From: JBDSYA01 sp039925865
GTDB lineage: Bacteria; Bacteroidota; Ignavibacteria; Tepidaquicellales; Tepidaquicellaceae
DNA length: 11,694 nt
Reading direction: 5' to 3'
Assembly (NCBI GenBank): GCA_039925865.1
Contig: JBDSYA010000026.1
Coordinates: forward strand, 1-11,694
The notes below the pieces were generated by a model, which saw nothing but the letters and a program-made list of their open reading frames with translations, was not told where the DNA came from and searched no databases. Of this stretch, positions 1 to 7,263 are shown in pieces; the first letter of the stretch is position 1, and each line of letters starts with the position of its first letter. The translations under genes and the position numbers were made by a program.

Positions 1-1658
1 CTGATGTGATTGTCGGTGCTTATGCATATACTTCAACTACCGGAAGAGCATACATTTATTATGGAGGTACTTTAATGAATAATGTTGCTGATGTAACAAT
101 GACTTTCGGAAATCTTTTTGGTTTTTCAGTTTCCGGCGCAGGTGATGTAAACGGAGACGGATATGCTGATGTGATTGTCGGATCTCACCTGTATAATTCA
201 TATACTGGAAGAGCGATGATATTCTATGGAGGAGCTGCAATGGATGCTGTACCTGATGTTACAATGTATGGTGAATCTGTTAACAGTAATTTTGGTTCTT
301 CAGTCTCGGGAGCAGGTGATGTGAACAATGACGGGTATGCCGATGTGATTGTCGGCGCTTACGGGGGTAGTTCGGGTGTAGGAAGAGCATATATATATAA
401 GGGAGGGGCTGTGATGGACAGTGTTGCTGATGTTACAATGACTGCGGGCAATTATTTCGGATTTTCAGTCTCGGGAGCAGGAGATGTGAACGGTGACGGA
501 TTTTCTGATGTGATTGTAAGTTCTTACCTTTATAATTCATATACAGGAAGAGCGTCTATATACTATGGAGGCGTTTCAATGGATTATTTGCCTGATGTTA
601 CAATGTATGGTGAATCTGTTAACAGTAATTTTGGATACTCTGTCTCGGGCGCAGGTGATGTAAACGGAGATGGTTATGCTGATGTAATTGTTGGAGCTTA
701 CGGATATAGTTCATCTACAGGAAGAGCCTACATATACTACGGCGGGGCTATGATGAATAGTGTTGCTGATGTTACTATGACCGGTGAAGCTACAGGCAAT
801 TATTTTGGATATTCAGTCTCCTGCGCAGGAGATGTAAACGGTGACGGATACTCTGATGTGATTGTAAGTGCGACAGGGTATAGTTCAGTTACAGGAAGAG
901 CATATATATTCCAAGGGGGAGGAGTGATGAATAATGTGACTGATATTACTGTGACTGGTGAAGCTGTGAATAACAATTTTGGAATTTCAGTCTCTGAAGC
1001 CGGAGATTTAAACGGTGACGGATATTCTGATGTGATTATCGGGGCTAACGGGTATAGTTCAAATACAGGAAGAGCTTATATATTCCAGTCATCCCCCCCT
1101 GTTCCTCACGGACTTCTTAATCTTACAATCATCATGCAAGGATTTTACGATAACTTCGCGGACAATATGAGGCTGAGTGATACATCTAGAGTGTATCTTA
1201 GAAATTCTACTTCGCCTTATGCAATTGTTGATTCATCCAAAGGAGTTATAAGTAAATATAACTTTACAGGAAAATTCATCTTCAAGAAAGCTCCTCCGGG
1301 ACTTTATTACATCGTTGTTAAACACAGAAACAGCATTGAGACATGGAGCAGCGTTCTTGTCAGCTATACTACTGCCCTCCCGGCAAACTACACCTTCATC
1401 ACATCCGCTTCACGGGCTTTCGGAAACAATATGAAACAGGTAGATACTTCACCTGTCCGATTTGGAATATACAGCGGTGATGTAAATCAGGATGGCTCTG
1501 TTGATGCTACAGATTTAGCAAGGATCGACAATAATGCTTTCAATTTTGTAACAGGATATGTAGTAACAGATATCACAGGGGATAATGTCGTCGATGCAAG
1601 TGATGGTGCAATAGCGGATAATAATGCATTTAATTTTGTGAGTAAGATAACTCCTTAG
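1..1658 (+). CDS. Partial FG-GAP beta-propeller surface protein with C-terminal dockerin-like EF-hand pair
   Basis: The gene is cut by the left edge. The reading frame is open from base 3, and the GTG at base 6 lies inside a repeat blade, so it is not the start. About 550 residues are visible (numbered from base 6). Residues 1-362 hold six complete FG-GAP (integrin-alpha-like) blades of about 57 aa plus the end of a seventh. Each has the calcium loop DVNGDGYAD or a variant (near residues 47, 104, 160, 218, 275, 333) and closes with TGRAYIYYGG or similar. Residues 368-485 form a conserved linker. Residues 490-546 are a dockerin-like pair of calcium loops (DVNQDGSVDATD and DITGDNVVDASD), each followed by DNNAFNFV. 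FG-GAP propellers are typically extracellular ligand-binding or structural domains, and dockerins normally bind cohesins. No T9SS tail is present. The ligand, the partner and the secretion route are unknown, and the signal peptide must lie upstream. Confidence 0.9.
   Translation, partial: DVIVGAYAYTSTTGRAYIYYGGTLMNNVADVTMTFGNLFGFSVSGAGDVNGDGYADVIVGSHLYNSYTGRAMIFYGGAAMDAVPDVTMYGESVNSNFGSSVSGAGDVNNDGYADVIVGAYGGSSGVGRAYIYKGGAVMDSVADVTMTAGNYFGFSVSGAGDVNGDGFSDVIVSSYLYNSYTGRASIYYGGVSMDYLPDVTMYGESVNSNFGYSVSGAGDVNGDGYADVIVGAYGYSSSTGRAYIYYGGAMMNSVADVTMTGEATGNYFGYSVSCAGDVNGDGYSDVIVSATGYSSVTGRAYIFQGGGVMNNVTDITVTGEAVNNNFGISVSEAGDLNGDGYSDVIIGANGYSSNTGRAYIFQSSPPVPHGLLNLTIIMQGFYDNFADNMRLSDTSRVYLRNSTSPYAIVDSSKGVISKYNFTGKFIFKKAPPGLYYIVVKHRNSIETWSSVLVSYTTALPANYTFITSASRAFGNNMKQVDTSPVRFGIYSGDVNQDGSVDATDLARIDNNAFNFVTGYVVTDITGDNVVDASDGAIADNNAFNFVSKITP
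87..764 (+). repeat. Two tandem 339-bp (113-aa) higher-order copies within the FG-GAP array
   Basis: Blades alternate between two types. The pair at 87-425 recurs at 426-764 with an offset of exactly 339 bp. A 44-bp stretch is identical at 252-295 and 591-634, and the words encoding LYNSYTGRA recur at about 192 and 531 with the same offset. The last two blades are more diverged. This is best explained by duplication of a two-blade unit. Confidence 0.85.
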
Positions 1659-1660
1659 TC

Positions 1661-1704
1661 AATTTTTAAATTTAAAAGTTAAAATTTAAAATTCAAAAGT
1701 TAAA
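1661..1704. repeat. AT-only inverted repeat and 21-bp-spaced direct repeat after the FG-GAP gene
   Basis: Starting 3 bp after the stop codon, 1661-1673 and 1682-1693 form an A/T-only inverted repeat (about 12 pairs with one bulge, 8-nt loop). The word AAAAGTTAAA occurs at 1674-1683 and again at 1695-1704. It could be a weak terminator or simple low-complexity spacer. There is no G+C stem, so terminator function is doubtful. Confidence 0.45.
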
Positions 1705-1712
1705 TGATGAGC

Positions 1713-1835
1713 TATGACTTTACAAATTCTGTCATTCAGGCATTTTGGAAGTAATTTGAAACAGATAGACCCGTTACTGATGTCACAGGTGACAATATGA
1801 CACATGAAAGTTATGCAACGACCGTGATAATCGTG
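1713..1835 (+). pseudogene. Decayed fragment of a dockerin-like C-terminal tail
   Basis: Reading from 1713 gives YDFTNSVIQAF. After skipping one extra T in the run at 1743-1746, it continues GSNLKQID, matching NYTFITSASRAFGNNMKQVD (residues 460-480) of the upstream gene. Two bases later, 1773-1796 reads VTDVTGDN, matching VTDITGDN at the second calcium loop. The nucleotides up to about 1835 still align loosely with the rest of that loop. About 120 bp covering the first EF-hand is missing, and the frame is broken by a single-base insertion and by the deletion junction. It is therefore a remnant of a second, paralogous tail and not an expressed gene. The right boundary is approximate. Confidence 0.75.
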
Positions 1836-1892
1836 TGGAGTGTGATGAATGTGTTCAGTGCAACTTACTTAACTTTTTGAGGCAATCCGTAT

Positions 1893-1912
1893 ATGCGCTT
1901 TAATGCGCTTTA
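1893..1912. repeat. Perfect tandem 10-bp direct repeat
   Basis: ATGCGCTTTA occurs twice back to back (1893-1902 and 1903-1912). GC-containing repeats stand out in this AT-rich spacer. It lies about 25 bp before a possible -35 region, so it could be an operator for the beta-helix gene, but that role is inference only. Confidence 0.5.
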
Positions 1913-1934
1913 TAAAAATTACTATCAAATGCTA

Positions 1935-1964
1935 TTAGTTTGTTTAGCAATAAAGTAGTATAAT
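1935..1964 (+). promoter_or_regulatory. Possible promoter for the beta-helix gene
   Basis: A perfect TATAAT at 1959-1964 lies 18 bp after TTAGTT (1935-1940). This would leave a leader of about 170 nt before the ATG at 2141. The -35 is weak and such matches are expected by chance in AT-rich DNA. Confidence 0.2.
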
Positions 1965-2140
1965 AGGTTAATTAAAATTTTAAGTTATAAAGAAAAGAGA
2001 AATTCCATTTAATTTTTGAGGAAGACAAATTAGAAATATTTTTGAAATTCAATGCCCCCTTTTCTTCGCTTAGTCTTTCATACGTATTTACAATAACTCA
2101 TTTAAAATAATATTTTTAAAACTTAAACCCCCACATATTT

Positions 2141-5100
2141 ATGAAGAAATTATTTTCATTATTTACACTCTCATTGTGTTTCTTATTCGTTGCGATGAGT
2201 GTTCATGCACAAACAAATCTTTATGTCAATGATAGTTCATTAGTTGGCGATTTATATACCACAGCTTTAGGTAGTGACGTTAACCCAGGTACAACAACGG
2301 CTCCTTTCCTGACCATCAATTATGCAATTTCGCAGTCCAATCCAGGTGATACCATTTACGTGGATGCGGGAACATATATTCTTACTTCTGGAAATGTAAT
2401 AAACAAGCAGCTTACTTTCAGGGGTCGTCAGGCTGGTGTTGATGCCCGGACCCGTGGTGTAGTTCCAGAATCCATCGTGGACGCTATTAATCTAACCGGA
2501 TATGCTTCTGCGTTCGACGTTACACCCGCAGCCAATGGATCAATGATAGATGGCTTCACTGAGCAGGGTGGGAATGGCGCGCTAGGAGTTGGTATATGGT
2601 TGGAGTTAGGAACAAACGGCACAACCGTTCAAAACAATATTATCCAGAATAATATCATCGGACTTTTACTCTCAAATAATAGCGCTATAGACCAGACGGT
2701 CATCCGGCAGAATTTATTTCAGAATAATACCAATCCGGGAGCTGCCAGCGGAACCGGGATCTATGCTGACGAGTATACCGCCGGTACAAATCTCCAGAAC
2801 GTACTTATAAAAGATAACAAATTCACTAACTCAAGCCCGGTGGTTAACAGCTGGGCTATGGGAATGAGCAACACAAGTGCGACTGCTTTCACAAACATTA
2901 CATTCCAGGATAATCAAGTTAGTAACAGCGGTCGTGGTATGTATTTCTATGGAACAACAAGTTCCACTGTATCTGGAAACACTATTACTGATGCGACGAG
3001 CTATGCCGTCGGTATCTTTGATGGCGCGATATCCAACTCTTTACTTACCATTACAGGTAATACCTTTACAACCTGTTTCCGGGGTATCAGGATTAATAAA
3101 TCGAGTCCGGTAGATGCCTATTCAGGTACGCTGTCACCATCAGGAAATATATTCACTGGAGGAACTTATCATCTCGTAAACGCAAGTACTCTCGCTACAA
3201 CTACAGTTATTAATGCAGTAGGCAATAATTATGACGGCATTCTGCTGGATGGAAGTACAAGTCTTCCGGATATCTTCACCATAGCAGATAAAGTACTTGA
3301 CGCAGTTGACGCTACACCTTATGGTATAATAATTCTTAAGCCATTTAACGTTTATGTTACAGTTAATAGTTTTTACATCCCTGCTGGAACAAGCAGCCCT
3401 TTAGTTCAGCGTGGTGTAAATATTACAGCACCAGCGGATACGGTACATATAAATTCCGGAAGTTACACGGAACAAATCGAAATAGATCATGACCTTGTTG
3501 TCATTGGCCAGGGCGCGGGTGCGACAAATATAATTGCTCCGGCAACGCTGCCGTTGTTCTTTACCACATCAGCTAATAATTATCCGGTTATTTACGGACA
3601 TGATGCCGCTAACATTGTAGTTAAAAGCTTAACTATCGATGGTGCTGGAAATGGAAATTCTAATCATCGCTTGAACGGTGTTGGATATTTTAACGCGGGA
3701 GGTACTATAAGTGATCTTGAAGTCAAAGCAGTTCGTAGTACTCCGATTAATGGAGCGCAGGGTGGAACCGGAATATTTGGTTATGCCAATGTAGGAACAG
3801 CCAGAACATTGAATGTCATTAAAAATAATATCTACGACTTCCAGAAAAACGGTATTACAATGTCCGGAGCAGTTCTAACAACTCTTGTAGATAGTAATAT
3901 TGTAACCGGTGCCGGTCCAATTAACTTCATTGCACAGAATGGTGTGCAGTTATCCGGTGGAGTCAGAGGAAGCATCAATCATAATACGGTATCCGGAGTT
4001 AGTTATACACCCGCGAGCGTTGTTTCATGCGGTATATTAGTCTTCAATCCTGGTGATACTATCAGAACATATTACAATATTGTAAATGATGCTCAGGCAG
4101 GAATACTTTATTACCTGGCAGGCGGAACCATAAACAGTAATACGGTTAGCTATAAGGCAGCCAACATGGGTGCAACACCTTATTGGTATGGAATTTATGT
4201 TGAAAATGGGACAACGACAATTAATCAAAATACAGTTAATGGTGGGGGAAATGGAGTAGGAGTTGAGGTAGATGCATTTGCAAGTCTGGATAATGCAGGA
4301 ATAAAATTAACTTTAAACGATGAAACAACAGCAGGTGGAAATAACAGCGATGCCAATGGAAATAATAAGGATGCCATGTTAGAACTCACTTCAATAAATG
4401 CTAAAAATAATTTTGTTGATAGTGTTAATGAAGGATTTGCTCTTGTAACTGATAGTGTCGGATCAATATTGGCTTCAATAAATTACAACAGCATAACCAA
4501 TTACACGACAAATGCTATTCATAATTACGGACTTGATTATGCAGATGGAACGTGCAACTGGTATGGGACGGCAGACTTAGATCTAATAACTCCGGTAATA
4601 ATTGGTCCTGTAGTCTTCATTCCATATCTGGTTGACAGTACTGATATCGATCCTTCAAGCCCTGGCTTTCAGCCGGACCCCGATGCCTGCAGCGGTGTAC
4701 TGCCTGTTGAGCTTTCTTCATTAACATCTGTAGTAAATAAAAGAGATGTCACACTTAACTGGATAACAGCATCAGAATTAAACAATGCTGGTTTTGATGT
4801 TGAAAGATCAGTCGTAAACGGTTTATGGTCGAAAGTCGCAAATGTAACCGGTAACGGAACTACATCCGTACCGATGAACTATACATACACAGACAGAAAC
4901 TTAGCTTCAGGAAAATACAATTACAGGTTAAAACAGATCGACTTCAACGGAAATTATGAATATTTCAATTTAAGCAATGAAGTTAACATTGGAGTTCCGA
5001 CAAAGTTTGATCTGTCACAAAACTATCCAAACCCATTCAATCCCACAACAAAAATAAATTATGATTTACCATTTGATGGAAAGGTTAGCATAAAGATTTT

Positions 5101-5287
5101 TGATATGTCGGGAAGAGAAGTTTCAACACTTGTGAATGATGTTGTGACAGCAGGCTTCTATACAATTAATTTCAATGCAGCTAATTTGTCAAGCGGTGTT
5201 TACTTCTACAAGATAACAGTAGAAGGTAACGGAAGTACCGACAATGGTGGATTCGTAGCAATAAAGAAGATGATGCTCGTAAAATAG
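2141..5287 (+). CDS. Secreted two-lobed right-handed beta-helix protein with T9SS type A sorting domain
   Basis: 1048 aa. Residues 1-23 are a clear signal peptide (MKK, hydrophobic core, cleavage after VHA). Residues 43-80 resemble the DUF1565-type opening of parallel beta-helices (SDVNPGTTTAPF then GDTIYVDAGTY). Residues 80-370 are helix coils rich in N-x-I and SGNTIT-like turns. A second opening at about 404-460 starts a second helix lobe running to about 800, closed by CNWYGT and GPVVFIPYL (805-829). After a PDPDACSG linker comes a fibronectin-like module (856-950), then the T9SS sorting domain (955-1048) with LSQNYPNPFNPTTKI, MSGREVSTLV and a final KKMMLVK. Exported by Sec, then by T9SS, to the surface or medium. 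Beta-helices often bind or cut polysaccharides, but I see no confident catalytic residues, so no enzyme activity is assigned. ATG start chosen from the signal peptide. Monocistronic, closed by two terminators. Confidence 0.92.
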   Translation: MKKLFSLFTLSLCFLFVAMSVHAQTNLYVNDSSLVGDLYTTALGSDVNPGTTTAPFLTINYAISQSNPGDTIYVDAGTYILTSGNVINKQLTFRGRQAGVDARTRGVVPESIVDAINLTGYASAFDVTPAANGSMIDGFTEQGGNGALGVGIWLELGTNGTTVQNNIIQNNIIGLLLSNNSAIDQTVIRQNLFQNNTNPGAASGTGIYADEYTAGTNLQNVLIKDNKFTNSSPVVNSWAMGMSNTSATAFTNITFQDNQVSNSGRGMYFYGTTSSTVSGNTITDATSYAVGIFDGAISNSLLTITGNTFTTCFRGIRINKSSPVDAYSGTLSPSGNIFTGGTYHLVNASTLATTTVINAVGNNYDGILLDGSTSLPDIFTIADKVLDAVDATPYGIIILKPFNVYVTVNSFYIPAGTSSPLVQRGVNITAPADTVHINSGSYTEQIEIDHDLVVIGQGAGATNIIAPATLPLFFTTSANNYPVIYGHDAANIVVKSLTIDGAGNGNSNHRLNGVGYFNAGGTISDLEVKAVRSTPINGAQGGTGIFGYANVGTARTLNVIKNNIYDFQKNGITMSGAVLTTLVDSNIVTGAGPINFIAQNGVQLSGGVRGSINHNTVSGVSYTPASVVSCGILVFNPGDTIRTYYNIVNDAQAGILYYLAGGTINSNTVSYKAANMGATPYWYGIYVENGTTTINQNTVNGGGNGVGVEVDAFASLDNAGIKLTLNDETTAGGNNSDANGNNKDAMLELTSINAKNNFVDSVNEGFALVTDSVGSILASINYNSITNYTTNAIHNYGLDYADGTCNWYGTADLDLITPVIIGPVVFIPYLVDSTDIDPSSPGFQPDPDACSGVLPVELSSLTSVVNKRDVTLNWITASELNNAGFDVERSVVNGLWSKVANVTGNGTTSVPMNYTYTDRNLASGKYNYRLKQIDFNGNYEYFNLSNEVNIGVPTKFDLSQNYPNPFNPTTKINYDLPFDGKVSIKIFDMSGREVSTLVNDVVTAGFYTINFNAANLSSGVYFYKITVEGNGSTDNGGFVAIKKMMLVK

Positions 5288-5294
5288 TTTTCTA

Positions 5295-5331
5295 TTCAGG
5301 GGTTGAATATGTTCAATCCCTGAATTTTTTT
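5295..5331 (+). terminator. Rho-independent terminator of the beta-helix gene (first)
   Basis: A 13-bp stem with one G-T wobble (5295-5307 pairing with 5312-5324) around a TATG loop is followed by seven T (5325-5331). It begins 8 bp after the stop codon. Confidence 0.88.
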
Positions 5332-5349
5332 AATTTACTTATCTATTCA

Positions 5350-5387
5350 AAAGCCGGGAGAGAAATCTTTCGGCTTTGTTTTTTTTT
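5350..5387 (+). terminator. Rho-independent terminator of the beta-helix gene (second, tandem)
   Basis: A 12-bp stem with two G-T wobbles (5350-5361 pairing with 5366-5377) and a GAAA tetraloop is followed by G and nine T (5379-5387). It is in the same orientation as the first hairpin and 19 bp beyond it, so it acts as a backup. Confidence 0.88.
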
Positions 5388-5403
5388 ATTCATTAATCTA
5401 TAG

Positions 5404-5553
5404 TCCTGGCTGAGTCTTGTCATGGTGAGCAAAGCCAAGAATCCAGAAACTTAAATGATGTTTATATTCACTTGAATTTCTATGAACAACGTGTTAGCAA
5501 GTTTTGATGTTTCTGGATCCTTCGCTCAGCTCAGGATGACACAGCCAAGTTAT
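5404..5553. repeat. Degenerate inverted-repeat element resembling a dispersed miniature repeat
   Basis: The left arm (about 5404-5455) and right arm (about 5500-5553) are imperfect inverted copies. Shared blocks are TGGCTG, GTCAT..TGAGC, and a perfect 10-bp core ATCCAGAAAC at 5441-5450 facing GTTTCTGGAT at 5509-5518. The words TCATCCTGAGC and GAAGGATCC resemble a short repeat I recall as widely dispersed in bacterial genomes; this is from memory and not checked. The roughly 45-bp middle is AT-rich with no ORF. It is probably a non-autonomous or REP-like element. It lies outside genes, behind the tandem terminators. Confidence 0.6.
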
Positions 5554-5761
5554 TATCCTTAAATCATTTAAGCTTGATTTTTCCAAATTCCAGAAGGAAA
5601 AATAAAATCTAAATGTTTCAAATCCGTAAGATTTTATTTGTTTCAAAACCAATTCATTTTTCATTTTGTTTGTAGCTAAAGATTTCTAAATTGAAAACAA
5701 TAAATCACAAACTCTGATAAACAGAATGCATAGTTAAAGGGCAGCTCAATTTTTATGAAAT
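5554..5761. other. Non-coding leader of the 474-aa gene, with a hairpin
   Basis: AAATAAAATCT (5600-5610) is perfectly complementary to 5629-5639 (11 bp, 18-nt loop). There is no T-run and no ORF. A possible Bacteroidota-type promoter follows it (5665-5693). The hairpin could be part of the neighbouring repeat element or a regulatory site; the sequence does not decide. Confidence 0.45.
5665..5693 (+). promoter_or_regulatory. Possible Bacteroidota-type promoter for the 474-aa gene
   Basis: TTTG (5665-5668) is followed after 18 bp by TAAATTG (5687-5693), close to the Bacteroidota TTTG / TAnnTTTG arrangement. It would give a leader of about 60 nt. The region is AT-rich, so chance matches are likely. 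Confidence 0.25.
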
Positions 5762-7186
5762 ATGATTGAATACTTCAAACAGCTTTCCAAAAAAGAAATC
5801 TATTCCTTTGATAGATTTCTTCGCTCCCCATATTTTAATTCAAATAAGTCTTTAGTCAAATTATTGGATTACCTCTTAATGGTTTATCCCAATATTACAG
5901 AAGAATACATTAGTAAAAGCAATTTAGCTTTAAATGTTTACTCTGCAAAAAAAATAAATGATGATAAGATCCGCAAGTTGATTTCGGACTTTCATCTTAT
6001 GATGGAAAAATTTCTTGCACAAACTGAAAGAGATTCAGATTACGTTGCAGAGCGGATCCATCTATTGAATTCGTTATTTAAAAGAGATTTACTAAAAAGA
6101 TTTGAGTCGAATGCTAAAGAACTTTATAAAATTCAGTCAACAACTTTCCCGAAAGAATCCATATTCTATCAAAATCAAATCAACCTTGAAGATGTAAATT
6201 TTAGATATAATATAAATAAATATAAAAAAGAATTTGCAGAATGCCTTCAAAACAGTTCTGACCTGATAGATTCCAATTTTATGTTTTTAAAACTTCATTG
6301 TTTCAGAGAAATGAATTTAAATGAATTAGGTAAAGGAAAAACTTTTACAAAAAACTTTATCAATGAAATCAAATCACGCATTGAAGAAAATGTTACGGAA
6401 ATTTCTAACAAGCATCCTAATTTGTATATAATTTATCTAGTCACTATGATGGAAAATACAATGGATGATAATTATTTGAATATTTTGCTGAAATATTTGG
6501 ATAAAAATGGTAGAAAGTTTAAAAAAGATAATCTCATATTTTATTACAATTATTTAAGAAATTATTATGTGCAAAAGATCAATAACGGAGAAGCTGATTA
6601 TCGTGAAAAGGCATTTGACCTGATTAAATTTATGGAAAGAAATGATCTCCTGTTGTTTGAGAACAAAATCTCCGATGTGGATTACAATAATGTCATTTCT
6701 ATTGTTTTACCCTTAAAGGAATTTAACTGGCTTGAATCGTTTATAGAGAAATATAAGCTGCGCATAGATAAAGAATATTTTGAGGACTCATATAACCTTG
6801 CAAAAGCAAGAATATATTACCACCGGAAAAAATATAATAATATATTTGAACATCTGAATAATGTTAAGTTTAAAGATCCATATTATTATATGCATTCAAA
6901 ATTTATTCTCGGCAGGGTTTATTATGAAATGGGAAAATTTGAAAGCTGTAAATATATAATTCAAAATCTGCGTCAGTATGTAAGAATGAAAAATGTGCTT
7001 ATTCCCGGACTGATATTTGCAATAAAAAATTTCAATAAATATTTATCCGATTTAATCAAATTTGCAGAAGACAACACAAAAGATATAAAATCGGAAACCA
7101 TCATTCTTAAGAAAAGTCTGGATAATGAAAAGGGGATTGTACCGGATAAAATTTGGTTTTATGAAAAAATAAAAAGTTTAAATTAG
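5762..7186 (+). CDS. Cytoplasmic alpha-helical (TPR-like) protein of unknown function, Bacteroidota/Ignavibacteria family
   Basis: 474 aa with no signal peptide, membrane segment or sorting tail, the only such gene here. It is Lys/Asn/Tyr-rich and predicted almost wholly helical. The N-terminal 90 residues carry KQLSKKEIYSFDRFLRSPYFN (6-26) and KINDDKIRKLISDF (64-77). This pattern recalls a large paralogous family of uncharacterised Bacteroidota/Ignavibacteria proteins (recognised from memory). Residues about 340-405 look like tetratricopeptide-type helical hairpins (ARIYYHRKKYNNIFEHL, then SKFILGRVYYEMGKFESC). A conserved-looking end reads KIWFYEKIKSLN. ATG 5762 is the start because an in-frame stop (5756-5758) lies just upstream. 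No Shine-Dalgarno sequence precedes it. It is a single-gene unit with its own terminator, more AT-rich than the beta-helix gene. It may be a protein-protein scaffold; the function is unknown. Confidence 0.88.
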   Translation: MIEYFKQLSKKEIYSFDRFLRSPYFNSNKSLVKLLDYLLMVYPNITEEYISKSNLALNVYSAKKINDDKIRKLISDFHLMMEKFLAQTERDSDYVAERIHLLNSLFKRDLLKRFESNAKELYKIQSTTFPKESIFYQNQINLEDVNFRYNINKYKKEFAECLQNSSDLIDSNFMFLKLHCFREMNLNELGKGKTFTKNFINEIKSRIEENVTEISNKHPNLYIIYLVTMMENTMDDNYLNILLKYLDKNGRKFKKDNLIFYYNYLRNYYVQKINNGEADYREKAFDLIKFMERNDLLLFENKISDVDYNNVISIVLPLKEFNWLESFIEKYKLRIDKEYFEDSYNLAKARIYYHRKKYNNIFEHLNNVKFKDPYYYMHSKFILGRVYYEMGKFESCKYIIQNLRQYVRMKNVLIPGLIFAIKNFNKYLSDLIKFAEDNTKDIKSETIILKKSLDNEKGIVPDKIWFYEKIKSLN

Positions 7187-7201
7187 ATTACAATATTCAT
7201 T

Positions 7202-7234
7202 AAAGCCGTTTCAAAGTTTCTGAAATGGCTTTTT
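7202..7234 (+). terminator. Rho-independent terminator of the 474-aa gene
   Basis: A 12-bp stem with one G-T wobble (7202-7213 pairing with 7221-7232) and a 7-nt loop ends in a five-T run (7230-7234). It starts 16 bp after the stop codon. On the minus strand the hairpin lacks a good T-run, so it would serve the convergent operon only weakly, though it lies 30 bp beyond that operon's last stop. Confidence 0.85.
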
Positions 7235-7263
7235 ATGAGAGATTATGTTGGAGGTATGAAAAT

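Larger units (their letters stand above)
1836..2140. other. Non-coding leader region upstream of the beta-helix gene
   Basis: No supported gene lies here. It holds a perfect tandem 10-bp repeat (1893-1912), a possible promoter (1935-1964) and AT-rich sequence up to the start codon at 2141. The bases just before that start (a C-run and CACATATTT) contain no Shine-Dalgarno sequence, as is usual in Bacteroidota-like genomes. Confidence 0.6.

Noticed and set aside
6..8. GTG at base 6 as the start of the FG-GAP gene
   Set aside because: It falls inside the DVIVGAY strand of a blade, the frame is open to the edge, and there is no signal peptide, so the gene is cut by the window.
87..1090. CRISPR-like or satellite repeats
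   Set aside because: The repeats stay in one reading frame with about 57-aa blades and conserved calcium loops. They are protein repeats with no unique spacers.
2141..5287. Pectate lyase or other polysaccharide-cleaving enzyme
   Set aside because: The beta-helix fold is evident, but no catalytic Asp/Arg/Lys arrangement of a known lyase or hydrolase family can be recognised by eye.
5755..5769. Tiny leader ORF (MKYD) overlapping the start of the 474-aa gene
   Set aside because: Four codons with no ribosome site; easily due to chance in AT-rich DNA.
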